A stretch of 57,500 nucleotides of DNA from Hymenobacter tibetensis (GCF_022827545.1 NZ_CP094673.1:1-57500); one strand, 5' to 3'; positions 33,424 through 43,113 are shown, numbered from the stretch's first letter. The notes: generated by a model not told the origin, from the sequence alone. Made by a program: numbers and translations.

Positions 33424-35790
33424 ATGCCCCCGACTTCTGCCCGCCATACTGCTACTCCCGACGCTCACACGCGTATTGCAGAGCTGGAGCGCGCCTTGCA
33501 GGAAGCTAACGAGCGGGCCACCGCCGCCGAGCGCCGGCTGGGCATGCTGGAGCCGGCCGGGCCAGGGCGGTTGGTCGTCAGCGCCCATGGCACCATCGAG
33601 CGGATCAATGAGGCACTGTGCCAGTTGTTGGGTGACACCCGAAAGCCCGACTATTGGGTAGGTCAGCCGGCCGATCCGTTGTTTGCCTATTTGCAAAGCT
33701 TGGTGGTCCAGCCTGCTCAGTACGCGCAGTGGCTGCACACGCTACGTGCTACGCAAGTACCCGTGTTGGGCGAAGAGTTGTTGCTGCTGGATGGCCGGAC
33801 CCTGCTCCAGGACTACGTTCTATTACCGACGGCCACTGGTACAGCTCGTTCAGAAATGTTCAGCTACCGCCTTGCCGCTTCGCCTGTAACCGTCGGCCCG
33901 GCCGACGAAATCCAGCACCACCACCTGCTCTACCACCTGCCAGCCGCCGTAGCCGTGCACGATTTGAATGGCGTGTTGCTTTCCTGCAACCAGGCTTTTG
34001 CGCTGCTGCTGCAACGGCCGGTTGTGCAGCTGGCGGGCTGCTTGCTAAGTGAAGTGTTGCCTGATGATGCTCTCTCCCAGGTATGGCCTGCCTACCTGTC
34101 TCAGTTCAGCGTGGCCAACCACGAGGCTGCCGGGCAATTGCCGGTGTTACCCCGTGAGGGCCAGCCGCGGCAGTTGTTGTACCAAGCGCAGCGCCTCGAC
34201 CCACCTGGACAAACACCTTACGTACTGCTTAGTGCCCTCGACATCACGGACAGAGCACAGAACGAAGCAGAACTCAAGCGCGGCAAGGAAAAAGCAGAGG
34301 CCTCTGCGCAGGCTAAAGAAACGTTTCTGGCCAACCTCAGCCACGAAATTCGTACCCCCATGAACGGGGTGCTGGGCATGGCCCGGCAGCTCACCAAAAC
34401 CGAACTCGACCGGGAGCAGCGCGAGTTGCTGCGCATCATCCAGACTTCGGGGGAGCATTTGTTGTCGGTGCTCAATGAGGTGCTGGACATGACCAAAATC
34501 AGCGCGGCCCGCTTGGAGCTAGAGCAGGTTTCCTTTGACTTGCGGGAGTCGATGGAAGAAGCGCTACGGCCTTTGGCCGTGCAGGCTATGGAGAAAGGCT
34601 TGATATTCCATGCGGCCATGCTCCTGCAGCCCGAAGTATTGCCGCGGGTGGTAGGTGACGCGTACCGCCTCAACCAAGTGCTAATCAACCTGGTATCCAA
34701 CGCCATCAAGTTCACTTCGGCGCCAGGCAGTGTCACCATTGGCGGACACGTACTGGAGCAGACGGAAACGCACCTGACGGCGGGCTTTCGGGTGACGGAT
34801 ACAGGAATCGGCATTCCGCCCGATAAGCTCGACCACATCTTCGAGGACTTCGTGCAAATCGGAGCCGACACAGCTCGGCGCTTTGGCGGCACTGGGCTGG
34901 GCCTAGGCATTGCCCGGGCTTTGGTCGAGCAGATGGGCGGCCTTATGCTGGTGGAGAGCCAATCGGGCTACGGCAGTTCGTTTCAGTTCACCGTTACGCT
35001 GCCCAAAGCGGAAGGCGTGGAAGCGGCCCCCAATCCGGTGCTCACTGATACTAGTGCCTTGCGCAACCGCCGGGTGCTCGTTGTGGAAGACAACAACATC
35101 AACCGTGAGGTAGTACGCCTGTTGCTGCAAGGCTGGGGCGTGGTGGTAGACGAGGCGGAAGATGGCCCGGCAGCGCTACGCCTACACGCCCAACGCCGCT
35201 ACGATGTGGTGCTCATGGACATTCAGATGCCGGGCATGAGCGGTGTGGAAGCTACTGCACATCTGCGCTTGCACCCCGAGCCGGAGCGGGCTCAGGTACC
35301 CGTATTAGCCCTCACGGCCAATGCCTTCCGCTCTGATCTGGACCGCTACCTCAATGCTGGTATCAATGACTGTCTGATCAAGCCATTCAAGGAAGAAGAG
35401 TTTTACCGCAAGCTCGTGGCCCTGGTGCAGGCGCCGGCTGTTCCGCTCTATAATCTGGCCCAAGTCCATGAGCTGGCCGACGGCGAAGGCGCTTTTGTGG
35501 AGCGCGTTGTGCGCTCGTTTCTGCTGCACATGCCGCCTACGCTGCAACAATTGCAAGCGGCCGTGGCGGGCGGGCAGTGGCTGCAGGTGGCCAAATTGGT
35601 GCATCACATCAAACCCAACTTGTTGCAGTTTGGAGTAGCCAACATTGCGCAACCGTTGCAGCTGTTGCTTGAGCCCCCACAGCCAGGCAACAAGGCTGCG
35701 GAACTACGGCGCGGCGCCGTCCAACAGCTTATCCAGCAAGTAACCAGCGTGCTGGAAGCGCTACCAGCCGAGTTGCCAACCGCCTCATAG
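33424..35790 (+). CDS. Hybrid sensor histidine kinase (PAS, HisKA, HATPase, REC, HPt)
   Basis: 788 aa, no membrane segment or signal peptide, so cytosolic. N-terminal coiled coil about 14-45; a degenerate PAS-like region about 50-140; a PAS domain about 165-275 (LLYHLPAAVAVHDLNGVLLSCNQAF); HisKA with His307 in FLANLSHEIRTPMNG; HATPase_c about 410-535 with VSNAIKFTS, DTGIGIPP and GGTGLGLGIA; a REC domain about 550-670 with phosphoacceptor Asp599 in DVVLMDIQMPG; and a C-terminal HPt with His727 in LVHHIKPNLLQFG. It is therefore a self-contained multistep phosphorelay. The LytTR regulator gene ends 5 bp from its stop, on the other strand. Confidence 0.93.
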   Translation: MPPTSARHTATPDAHTRIAELERALQEANERATAAERRLGMLEPAGPGRLVVSAHGTIERINEALCQLLGDTRKPDYWVGQPADPLFAYLQSLVVQPAQYAQWLHTLRATQVPVLGEELLLLDGRTLLQDYVLLPTATGTARSEMFSYRLAASPVTVGPADEIQHHHLLYHLPAAVAVHDLNGVLLSCNQAFALLLQRPVVQLAGCLLSEVLPDDALSQVWPAYLSQFSVANHEAAGQLPVLPREGQPRQLLYQAQRLDPPGQTPYVLLSALDITDRAQNEAELKRGKEKAEASAQAKETFLANLSHEIRTPMNGVLGMARQLTKTELDREQRELLRIIQTSGEHLLSVLNEVLDMTKISAARLELEQVSFDLRESMEEALRPLAVQAMEKGLIFHAAMLLQPEVLPRVVGDAYRLNQVLINLVSNAIKFTSAPGSVTIGGHVLEQTETHLTAGFRVTDTGIGIPPDKLDHIFEDFVQIGADTARRFGGTGLGLGIARALVEQMGGLMLVESQSGYGSSFQFTVTLPKAEGVEAAPNPVLTDTSALRNRRVLVVEDNNINREVVRLLLQGWGVVVDEAEDGPAALRLHAQRRYDVVLMDIQMPGMSGVEATAHLRLHPEPERAQVPVLALTANAFRSDLDRYLNAGINDCLIKPFKEEEFYRKLVALVQAPAVPLYNLAQVHELADGEGAFVERVVRSFLLHMPPTLQQLQAAVAGGQWLQVAKLVHHIKPNLLQFGVANIAQPLQLLLEPPQPGNKAAELRRGAVQQLIQQVTSVLEALPAELPTAS

Positions 35791-35795
35791 TCTGC

Positions 35796-36548
35796 TTATA
35801 AGGCCTGCAAGCGCTGAATCAGCTCGTCTTGGTAGGGTCGGCTAACGGGTACCTCGTGCTGACCCAGTTTGAGCAGATTGTCTTCTAGCGCCTCCACCCG
35901 GTGCAGATTGACAATGTAAGACCGATGCACGCGCACGAAATGACGGAAAGGTAACCGCTCTTCCATGCTTTTGAGCGTGCCCCCCACAATATGCTTGTAC
36001 TTATCGGTGACTAGCACCACATACGTGGAAAGCGCCTCGATGAAAAGCACGTCTTCGAAGTTGATGCGCAGCAGCTTGCCATTCGTTTTCACAAACAAAT
36101 CGGTGCCGGTAGCCGACAAGTCGTTGGGCGCAACGGGGGTACTGATGGCCGGCGCTGGGGCCGGGGCAACTGGTGGCTTCGGTACGCTGACGCGCGCAAT
36201 GGCCTGGCAAAACCGCGCGTAATTCACTGGCTTCACCAGATAGTCGAGGACATGTAGCTCGAAGGCATCCACGGCAAACGAGGCGTGCGTGGTAACCAGA
36301 ATCACGGCGGGCTTGGGCTCGGGCAACAGCTTCACCAGTTCCAGGCCATTGATGTGTGGCATTTCGATATCGAGTAACAGCACATCAACTTCACCCCCAG
36401 CATGAAAGTAGGTTAGCGCTTCCAAGGCATCGGGGAAAGAAGCCGCTAGCGTAAGCTGGTCGTGGCGCTGTACGGCCCGCTCCAGCGTGAAGCGGTTGAT
36501 TTCGTTGTCGTCGATGATAACGCAGGCAAGGGGAGCAGCAGGTTCCAT
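35796..36548 (-). CDS. LytTR-type response regulator
   Basis: 250 aa. Receiver domain 1-125 with phosphoacceptor Asp60 in VDVLLLDIEMPHING, acidic pair DD13-14, Thr about 86-87 and Lys106 in YLVKPV. A Pro/Ala-rich linker about 126-145 (PKPPVAPAPAPAIS). LytTR DNA-binding domain about 150-250 (INFEDVLFIEALSTYVVLV, FVRVHRSYIVNLHRVEAL). A histidine kinase for it is not next to it in the same orientation; the hybrid kinase lies tail-to-tail, 5 bp away. LytTR regulators of this type bind direct repeats upstream of target genes. Confidence 0.93.
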   Translation of the reverse strand: MEPAAPLACVIIDDNEINRFTLERAVQRHDQLTLAASFPDALEALTYFHAGGEVDVLLLDIEMPHINGLELVKLLPEPKPAVILVTTHASFAVDAFELHVLDYLVKPVNYARFCQAIARVSVPKPPVAPAPAPAISTPVAPNDLSATGTDLFVKTNGKLLRINFEDVLFIEALSTYVVLVTDKYKHIVGGTLKSMEERLPFRHFVRVHRSYIVNLHRVEALEDNLLKLGQHEVPVSRPYQDELIQRLQAL

Positions 36549-36926
36549 AGTAGAGGCGCGGGCTAGCGGATAGACGGATATATACGGTAGGAGTACTACC
36601 AGTTGGCTCTAAGCAGCGCCAGACCAGCAGTGGATAGGTACAGCTTCAAATGTAGCCAAGGCAACTCAACAACCGGGGTAGTTCTGCAACACCACTCGAA
36701 TTGGCTGTCTGCTGGTGCAAGCAAATCAGCCCTTTACTGTAGTAACACCGAACACTTCTTCACAGCAAAGAATTTCTGCATCTACTTGCTGCATTCCGTG
36801 GCTATTGGAGGTTGTCTTACAAGGACACAATTTATTACTGGAAAACAACTATTTTTATGCAGATCAAGTACTATATTCAACACACTATTTACGCTGTGCT
36901 CATCTGCACCTTCATTCCCCACACCT
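36549..36926. other. Intergenic region
   Basis: About 378 bp between the LytTR gene (minus) and a small plus-strand gene. The small gene's frame stays open through it without features. Presumed promoters. Slightly AT-rich at 36740-36900. Confidence 0.4.
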
Positions 36927-37196
36927 ATGCTTTTTAACCCTAAAGAGTCGTCTAGCCTAGTCGAGCAGTTTCATCTGCAGAATTACCACCAGTTTTCTTG
37001 CACCATTATCCGCAAAGTATTGGAAACGAAAACGTTTCACTCCCACGAGCCATTGGTAGTGGATGCGCTAATGGGGGTAATGAGCAACGTGCTCGACCAG
37101 TTCAAGCACGTAGAGGCCGACGACGAATCCATCATGCACCTTTCCCAAGGGCTCTACAACCTGCTGCTGCAAGTGGAGTGCGTGGAAGCCAACTAA
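36927..37196 (+). CDS. Small conserved-looking hypothetical protein
   Basis: 89 aa starting at ATG 36927 (MLFNPKESSS). The upstream frame is open but Cys/Ser-rich and unlikely. Predicted helical, no signal or membrane segment; contains LVVDALMGVMSNVLDQFKHVEADDESIMHL and LLLQVECVEAN. I do not recognise a family. It sits between the signalling genes and the pectin-degradation operon and may belong to neither. Confidence 0.55.
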   Translation: MLFNPKESSSLVEQFHLQNYHQFSCTIIRKVLETKTFHSHEPLVVDALMGVMSNVLDQFKHVEADDESIMHLSQGLYNLLLQVECVEAN

Positions 37197-37220
37197 GGAT
37201 CCTAATGGCGGCCCTGTAGC

Positions 37221-40007
37221 CTATTTGGCGGGAATATCTTCCCCGACCAGTGCCAGGCATTGGATGGCGGCCAGCCCCCACTGTGCCACGGCGTTGGTTG
37301 AAATCCCGGGCGCCTCGTCAATGGGTGTAAGCACCTCCGGCCCCCGTAGCACACGGACTTTCGGATGCGTGGTAAAGCCTCCTGATGCGTGGTAAAATTC
37401 TTCCCATGCCCGCTGCGCGAGCCTTTTATCTCCTTTGCGCTTGGCAGCAAAGGCAGTAAGGCGGGAATGCCCCTGGCGAAGATTGAGCTTGCCCAACGAC
37501 TCCCCTAGGCGTGCGGCCTGCTCGGCTTCGGGAGCATTGTATAGCTCGCAGTATGCAAGCCAGGCGCGCTCAAACTCGGGCATGTCAACCAGCGTCACCA
37601 GTTCCGCACACACCTCCGGCAACCCAAAAACGGCGTTTAGATGCTGCGCGTACGGTTTAGTATCAGTGGAAATCCGAAACTTCCCCGTTTCCACGTCCAG
37701 GAGCGCACTGCCGGTGAAGAAGCCGTGCGGTTGCGCAGCAATGGTGCGCATGCTGTTCAAGAGCTTTTGCTTGATTTCCGGGTTGCCGGTCCGCTCCCAT
37801 TCGGTGAGCCACGCCGCGGCAATGGCGCCCCAGTCGGTACCAAACGAGCAATATGCTTCGGTCGGCGTCACGCCGGATTTGCGCGGGTCGTCCTGGGGCA
37901 ACTTGCGGCCGGGCTGGATGGATAACAGCGCCTTGGCAGCTGGCACTTGCTCGCGCAGCAACTCCCCAACTCGCTCATCGGCTGTCAGATAGTAGTAGAA
38001 ACGGCGGTTGGCGGCCGTACTGATGCGCAGCTGCTTGGCGCTGTCGCCCCAATGAAGCACGTTGTGCCGGGAACCCAACGGAGCAAACGGGCCGAGGTGA
38101 TGCACATCCACTTCCCCAGTGTGGCGCGTCATGGCCTCGGCCATCCGAAACACATCGGCGCGGCCCGTGCTCAAGAAGTAGTACCACAGCCACATATCCG
38201 TGGAAAGCTCGGAGTTGTCCCAGGCAAAGCCACCAATGTCGTACTTCCACACGTGTCGGCTTTCATCGTAGCTGTGCATCACGTCGCCATAGTTCCAGAA
38301 TCCGTACCAGGAGCGCTGATCCACTTCCTTTTTATAGAAGTCGAAGTACTGACCTAGCTGTTTCTCGATTTCTACTTTGGCTGGTGAAGCAGCATCGGGC
38401 ACGCTCCAGTTTCCGCCAAATATGGCCCTGGCTTGCAGATAAGCGGGCGTACAAGCCAAAACGGGCGGCGTTTGCAGCGTCTGAGCCAGGGCTACCAACT
38501 CTGGTGCAGCTGGTGTGGCAGGCAGTGCCCACAACATCAGCTCACTGGTGCGGGCCACCCCTTTGGGCGTTCCAAAGCCAGGTTCGTAATCTTCGTAGGT
38601 GATGTCTAGGCCTTCTCGCTGCTTGGCAAACGTGTCCTGCCCCAGCCCATCATGGTAAAAGCGCAAGTCCATGGGCGGTGCTTCGGGGGCCCACAGCCAC
38701 ATCGTAGCCTCCGCTTGGTCGGTTGCGGCATTGCGAATATCGAGTTGGGCAGGGTGGCTTTGCCAGAAATTCCTGATGCCGAACGCGACGCCGCCTCCAG
38801 GGCTTCCAACATACGCCAGGCCCGAGGCGCGCTTGCCCGTGGCTGAAGTAAGCCACGTAAACCCTTTGCGAGTACGCTTACGAATCGTGAACGAGTCGGC
38901 GGAAGGCTGCAGCAGCGTGTAGTCGCCGAAGGCCGGAATCAACTGCAGATTGCGCGCCACCGGAGCCGGAAAGTCCTGCACGGCTGGCGTTGCGTTGCCA
39001 GCGACCTGTGCCTTGGTAATGGCGTCGCCTGGGTCGCGCCGCAAGCCCGTCAGCCCGCGCACCGCTTCCCCAAAAACCCCTCGGTTTTCGCCTACAAACC
39101 GGACGTGGCGGTCATGTATAGGGGCCTGCAATGGCACTGAAAAGCGCACTCCCACGCCTTTGATAAAGTCGCGGGCCTCGTCGCCATCGTACGTGAACGT
39201 GTGCATTACGCGCACAGCCTCGCTCCCGGCATAGAAGTACAAGCGCACCACAAAGGGCAGCCACGTACGAGTGCCATTGTTTTCGCGGTGTTGCCCCTCC
39301 AACTTAACCACGGCCCGCACTGGCCCGGCCTGCTCCACTGTCAGTCGACTGATTTCGCCAGCAAACTCTTGCGTGCGCACCACTCCTTCTTCTGCACTAT
39401 CTACGCTATCCTGGGTGAGAAGCACAAGCCGGCCGTTAGTGGCACTAGCCTTTCCATTGCGCCTAATGGCCGCAACCAGCGTCGCGCCTTGCCGATTGAT
39501 TTCGCATTGCATCACCCCAGTATCAACCGTAACTGAGCTAGCAGCTTCCGCGACTCGTAGTTGGGCGGTTTTGCCTGTAGCTTTTCCTTGTCGCAAAGAC
39601 AGGTGTTGAGTGCGCGTCGGGTCTAGATAAGCGGCGTGAGCCGACCATTTCAGGGACCCATCGGGCCAGAAGGCGAGCGGCCAGCTTTGCACGGCAACTT
39701 GTTCGCCTTCCTGGGTGTGCAGCGTGAAGGGCGTGTTCCGCTTGTACTTGCCTTGGGGCCAGGGCACGCCCCAGGTTACGCCGGCGGCGCGGGCCGTAGT
39801 GGCATCGGCCAGCCATTGCAGGGGCACCGTGATACCAGGCCCGGCAGCAATTTCCTCTTCCAAGCCGGAGGCCAGTGCTGGCGCAAAGGGAAGTGACACT
39901 CCCAACAGTAGAGAGTTCTTGACAAAGGCACGGCGAGACAGGTGGAATTGCGGCACAACAGATACGAATTGGGAGCCAGGGTATTGCCATCGGCCTTCGC
40001 AGGCCAA
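37221..40007 (-). CDS. Exo-rhamnogalacturonan lyase-like protein (PcRGLX/YetA, PL26-like)
   Basis: About 928 aa, large secreted protein with a Tat-type signal (SRRAFVKN, then a hydrophobic stretch to ALASG, about 24-48). Then the PcRGLX/YetA layout: N-terminal RIFT-barrel-like region (VPLQWLADATTARAAGVTWGVPWPQG, WPDGSLKWSAH), a central beta region (TFTYDGDEARDFIKGVGVRF), and a C-terminal alpha-barrel (FWNYGDVMHSYDESRHVWKYDIGGFAWDNSE, GSRHNVLHWGD). The family cleaves rhamnogalacturonan I backbone. No ATG exists in frame before the signal: start is the TTG at 40007 or a GTG nearer the signal. Seventeen bases after the DUF6250 gene, so same operon. Confidence 0.85.
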   Translation of the reverse strand: MACEGRWQYPGSQFVSVVPQFHLSRRAFVKNSLLLGVSLPFAPALASGLEEEIAAGPGITVPLQWLADATTARAAGVTWGVPWPQGKYKRNTPFTLHTQEGEQVAVQSWPLAFWPDGSLKWSAHAAYLDPTRTQHLSLRQGKATGKTAQLRVAEAASSVTVDTGVMQCEINRQGATLVAAIRRNGKASATNGRLVLLTQDSVDSAEEGVVRTQEFAGEISRLTVEQAGPVRAVVKLEGQHRENNGTRTWLPFVVRLYFYAGSEAVRVMHTFTYDGDEARDFIKGVGVRFSVPLQAPIHDRHVRFVGENRGVFGEAVRGLTGLRRDPGDAITKAQVAGNATPAVQDFPAPVARNLQLIPAFGDYTLLQPSADSFTIRKRTRKGFTWLTSATGKRASGLAYVGSPGGGVAFGIRNFWQSHPAQLDIRNAATDQAEATMWLWAPEAPPMDLRFYHDGLGQDTFAKQREGLDITYEDYEPGFGTPKGVARTSELMLWALPATPAAPELVALAQTLQTPPVLACTPAYLQARAIFGGNWSVPDAASPAKVEIEKQLGQYFDFYKKEVDQRSWYGFWNYGDVMHSYDESRHVWKYDIGGFAWDNSELSTDMWLWYYFLSTGRADVFRMAEAMTRHTGEVDVHHLGPFAPLGSRHNVLHWGDSAKQLRISTAANRRFYYYLTADERVGELLREQVPAAKALLSIQPGRKLPQDDPRKSGVTPTEAYCSFGTDWGAIAAAWLTEWERTGNPEIKQKLLNSMRTIAAQPHGFFTGSALLDVETGKFRISTDTKPYAQHLNAVFGLPEVCAELVTLVDMPEFERAWLAYCELYNAPEAEQAARLGESLGKLNLRQGHSRLTAFAAKRKGDKRLAQRAWEEFYHASGGFTTHPKVRVLRGPEVLTPIDEAPGISTNAVAQWGLAAIQCLALVGEDIPAK

Positions 40008-40024
40008 CAGCTAAAATAGAGCAG

Positions 40025-40792
40025 CTAGTCTAGTAGGTACACCCTGAAGCTCGATATTTCTTGGCGTGACCATGTCGAGCGAAAGCCAAAGTAGCCTTCT
40101 TGTAATGGGTTTGGATCTTGGTAGGTGAAGTAGCACTGGTCGTTAACCCAGAAGCTAGTAAGGCCATTTTGCACAATGGTTTTGATCCTGTATGCCTTAT
40201 TCGCCTTTAATAAATGAGCGGCATCGGTGTGTCCTTGCAGCAGTGTCCGTTCTCCATTGCTCTGGTACTTGCGAAAGCGCGTGGTGCTGTTGGTATTGCC
40301 ACCCATACCAACGTAGTACATGCGTAAGTTGTCGTATTCCTCGAACTTACCGTTCCGCCTAATAAGGGCACTACCCGTAGGCTCACTCGCCATCCAGAAC
40401 TGGTTTAAATCGGACAAGCGGTCATTGGGCTGGCCAGCAACGATAACCTTGCGGGTGTATTCAATTTGCAGGTTGCCCCGTAGCGGCTGTTTCAACCACA
40501 CCGTCACGCCGCCTTTTGTGTCAAGCACCAGTTTTCCTGCTTTAACCTGCACCCTGGAATCAGCCTGTGGCTCAATTTCCAGCCGCCATTTCAGCGTATC
40601 CAGCTTCCTGAAATCCTCAGAGAAGATCAGCTTCTTCCGGCTGGATTCCCGGTCAACGGGTTGGTTTACCGTTGTTGTTGGCTGACTACCTGCCGTGGTG
40701 GCCCCCAGCATGGAAAGCAAGCCACTTAAAGCCAGCACACCGTACACCACAGCTGCTCTAGGATTACGGAATATGCTGTATTCAGAGTCCAT
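40025..40792 (-). CDS. DUF6250 secreted protein, likely polysaccharide-acting
   Basis: 255 aa, one N-terminal hydrophobic anchor (AAVVYGVLALSGLLSMLGA, about 13-31), then the characteristic DUF6250 blocks: KLIFSEDFRKLDTLKWRLE, VLDTKGGVTVWLK, IEYTRKVIVAGQPNDRLSDLNQFWMA, FEEYDNLRMYYVGMGGNTNSTTRFRKY, and GYFGFRSTWSRQEISSFRVY. The family is beta-sandwich-like and is found in Bacteroidota loci for plant polysaccharides; its activity is not firmly known. It is the first gene of an operon with the rhamnogalacturonan lyase-like protein downstream. Confidence 0.85.
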   Translation of the reverse strand: MDSEYSIFRNPRAAVVYGVLALSGLLSMLGATTAGSQPTTTVNQPVDRESSRKKLIFSEDFRKLDTLKWRLEIEPQADSRVQVKAGKLVLDTKGGVTVWLKQPLRGNLQIEYTRKVIVAGQPNDRLSDLNQFWMASEPTGSALIRRNGKFEEYDNLRMYYVGMGGNTNSTTRFRKYQSNGERTLLQGHTDAAHLLKANKAYRIKTIVQNGLTSFWVNDQCYFTYQDPNPLQEGYFGFRSTWSRQEISSFRVYLLD

Positions 40793-41331
40793 ACGCCGTG
40801 ATAAGCGGTTCCCTTTAGAGCCCGTAAGTTATCGTTGCTTGGTGATATTCTTTTTCACTCGCCCAGGTCCAAACCGTCTTTAAGTGAGCCTGGAGCTAAC
40901 AAGCACAGGGGCTGTACTGTAGGTCCAAGCCTATTAGACTATGCGTTAACGTAAGGCGCCCTTCTACCCTACCTCAAGGTTACCGGCTAATATACAAGCA
41001 CAGGCCGATGTTTATGCACCCGTGGGTAGGATGATTTAGAGCAGTCATTCGCAGCAACTGTAACGAGCTAAATGCGGTTGTCGTCAAGCCTGCCATGCAT
41101 ACTTTGCGAACCTAAGTAGTAGTTGGGGGGTACCAGGCTGCCGAAAGCAAGCGCTGCACTAGTGGCAGCAATGTGTTACTTTTAAATGGCCTTGGTTCTG
41201 CATTGGGCTACTCCTATTTCCACACACGCTTACTGCGCGTAATTGCGTTTGCTTATGCAAGCTCTAGCGCCCGTGTTGCCATACGCTGCAACATGCTAAG
41301 TTCACGCCTCGCACCTCTTGCAACCCAGTAC
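40793..41331. other. Divergent intergenic region, pectin operon and polysaccharide cluster
   Basis: About 540 bp. The aminotransferase frame is open upstream of its start to 41173 but that stretch (Leu/Ala/Ser/Arg-rich) is not family-like. A TACTTTTA at about 41177-41184 differs by one base from the -7 consensus. No operator seen. Confidence 0.45.
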
Positions 41332-42405
41332 ATGATCAACGTTACCAAAACCTATCTGCCCCCTTTGGCAGAATATACTGCGTACTTAGAAGGCATTTGG
41401 GAGCGAAATTGGGTCACTAATTACGGCCCACTCATGCAGGAGCTAGAAGACAAACTAAAAGCTTATTTAGGCGTTAAACACCTGTTTTTTGTTGCCAACG
41501 GCACTCTTGCTTTGCAGATTGCCATTAAGGCCCTCGAACTGCGCGGAGAAGTTATTACTACGCCTTTCTCTTATGTTGCAACTACCTCCAGTATTGCATG
41601 GGAAGGGTGCAAACCGATTTTTGTTGATATCAACCCCCAGACGCTATGCCTGGATGCCAGCTTGGTGGAGCGCGCAATTACCGCTGAAACTACTGCCATT
41701 GTAGCCACGCATGTATACGGCAACCCGTGCGAAGTAGAAGCTATTCAACTGCTGGCTGAAAAGCACCACCTTAAGGTTCTCTACGACGCGGCTCATGCGT
41801 TTAATGTAAAGTACAAAGGGCAGTCAGTTCTACATTTTGGGCATGTATCTACCCTGAGCTTTCATGCCACTAAGCTGTTTCATACCGGTGAAGGCGGTGC
41901 TATTGTGACTAACGACGACGAGCTGGCATACAAAATTTCCTATATGGCTAACTTCGGTCATGATGGACCGGAACGTTTCTTGGGCATGGGCATCAACGGC
42001 AAGAATTCTGAGCTCCACGCGGCAATGGGCCTTTGTGTGTTACCCAAAGTAGAAGAAATCATTCAACATCGGCGGGAAGTATCTACCCTTTACGACTCCT
42101 TGCTACAAGGACATGGCCTAACAAAGCCAGTAGGCAGCCCTGAAACGAGCTATAACTACGCCTATTATCCCTTACTTTTTCCGGACGAGGAAAAACTGCT
42201 GGCAGTAATAGCAGCCCTTAACGCGCACCAGATTTTTCCGCGCCGCTATTTCTATCCCGCGCTTACTAACTTAAATTACGTATTACCTCAACAAGCACCG
42301 GTGGCGCAAAGTGCGGCGGCACGAATTCTTTGCCTGCCTCTTTCACATGACCTCGCTGCTGAAACAGTTCGGCAAATAACAGCTGTTATTATTGACGCCT
42401 TATAA
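41332..42405 (+). CDS. DegT/DnrJ/EryC1-type sugar aminotransferase
   Basis: 357 aa from ATG 41332, giving the canonical N-terminus INVTKTYLPPLAEYTAYLEGIW. PLP-dependent aspartate-aminotransferase fold: ANGTLALQIAIKAL (PLP phosphate site), DAAHAFNVK (PLP Asp), and the Schiff-base lysine in SFHATKLFHTGEGGA. The closest group transfers an amino group to a nucleotide-linked keto-deoxysugar (for example in Qui3N or Fuc3N pathways). It starts the plus-strand surface-polysaccharide operon; the next gene starts one base after its stop. No sugar dehydratase or ketoisomerase is in the window. Confidence 0.93.
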   Translation: MINVTKTYLPPLAEYTAYLEGIWERNWVTNYGPLMQELEDKLKAYLGVKHLFFVANGTLALQIAIKALELRGEVITTPFSYVATTSSIAWEGCKPIFVDINPQTLCLDASLVERAITAETTAIVATHVYGNPCEVEAIQLLAEKHHLKVLYDAAHAFNVKYKGQSVLHFGHVSTLSFHATKLFHTGEGGAIVTNDDELAYKISYMANFGHDGPERFLGMGINGKNSELHAAMGLCVLPKVEEIIQHRREVSTLYDSLLQGHGLTKPVGSPETSYNYAYYPLLFPDEEKLLAVIAALNAHQIFPRRYFYPALTNLNYVLPQQAPVAQSAAARILCLPLSHDLAAETVRQITAVIIDAL

Positions 42406-42406
42406 G

Positions 42407-43105
42407 ATGCGAATTGCAATAATGCAGCCGTACCTATTTCCTTATCTAGGCTATTTTCAACTTATTGCGGCCGTAGATAAATTTATTCTCTTAGATGATG
42501 TACAGTATATCAACAAAGGATGGATTAATAGAAACCGAATGTTGATACATAATACTATAATTGCTTTTACAATACCACTCAAAAAGGCGTCGCAAAATAG
42601 GCTCATAAAAGATATTGAAATATCATTCGAAAGTAAATGGCAAGACAAACTGCTAAAAACCATTGAAAGTGGATACAAAAAGGCGCCTTATTTCAAGGAA
42701 GTTTTTCCACTAGTATATCAAGTGCTTACGGCCGACGAAACACATATTTCCGGCCTGGTGTATAACAGTCTCCTGCGAGTACTCGGATACCTTGGCATCA
42801 ACACGGAAATAAAGGCTAGTTCTGTTATCTATGCCACTAACCATCTACGAGCCCAGGAAAAAATCCTGAACATTTGCCTTCAAGAGAATGCCCAAGTGTA
42901 CATCAACCCCATAGGCGGATCTTCCTTGTATGAAAAAGCGCTGTTTGAACAACATGGCATCCACCTGCTTTTCCTGGACCCTGTTCTCCCCGCGTATCAG
43001 CAGTTCTCGGCAATTCCCGTATCCGGCCTCTCCATCTTGGATGTATTGATGCACAACTCTGCTGATCAAATCAACCAGATGCTCTTGCAATACCGCTTAG
43101 TATAG
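42407..43105 (+). CDS. WbqC family protein
   Basis: 232 aa. WbqC hallmark N-terminus MRIAIMQPYLFPYLGYFQLI, then DDVQYINKGWINRNRM (about 30-45), IPLKKASQNRLIKDIEI, and C-terminal YINPIGGSSLYEKALFEQHGIHLLFLDP. WbqC proteins occur in O-antigen and surface-glycan gene clusters and are proposed to take part in modifying amino sugars; the reaction is not firmly established. It begins one base after the aminotransferase stop, so the two are coupled. Its codons are noticeably AT-rich compared with the pectin genes, consistent with transfer. Confidence 0.9.
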   Translation: MRIAIMQPYLFPYLGYFQLIAAVDKFILLDDVQYINKGWINRNRMLIHNTIIAFTIPLKKASQNRLIKDIEISFESKWQDKLLKTIESGYKKAPYFKEVFPLVYQVLTADETHISGLVYNSLLRVLGYLGINTEIKASSVIYATNHLRAQEKILNICLQENAQVYINPIGGSSLYEKALFEQHGIHLLFLDPVLPAYQQFSAIPVSGLSILDVLMHNSADQINQMLLQYRLV

Positions 43106-43113
43106 ATCCGCTT

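Noticed and set aside
37360..37400. 13-bp direct repeat GATGCGTGGTAAA in the lyase gene, about 20 bp apart
   Set aside because: It reads in different frames inside coding sequence (FYHAS and FTTHP) and is probably coincidental.
41173..41331. N-terminal extension of the aminotransferase
   Set aside because: The extension is low-complexity, and the family begins at INVTKTYLPPL, matching ATG 41332.
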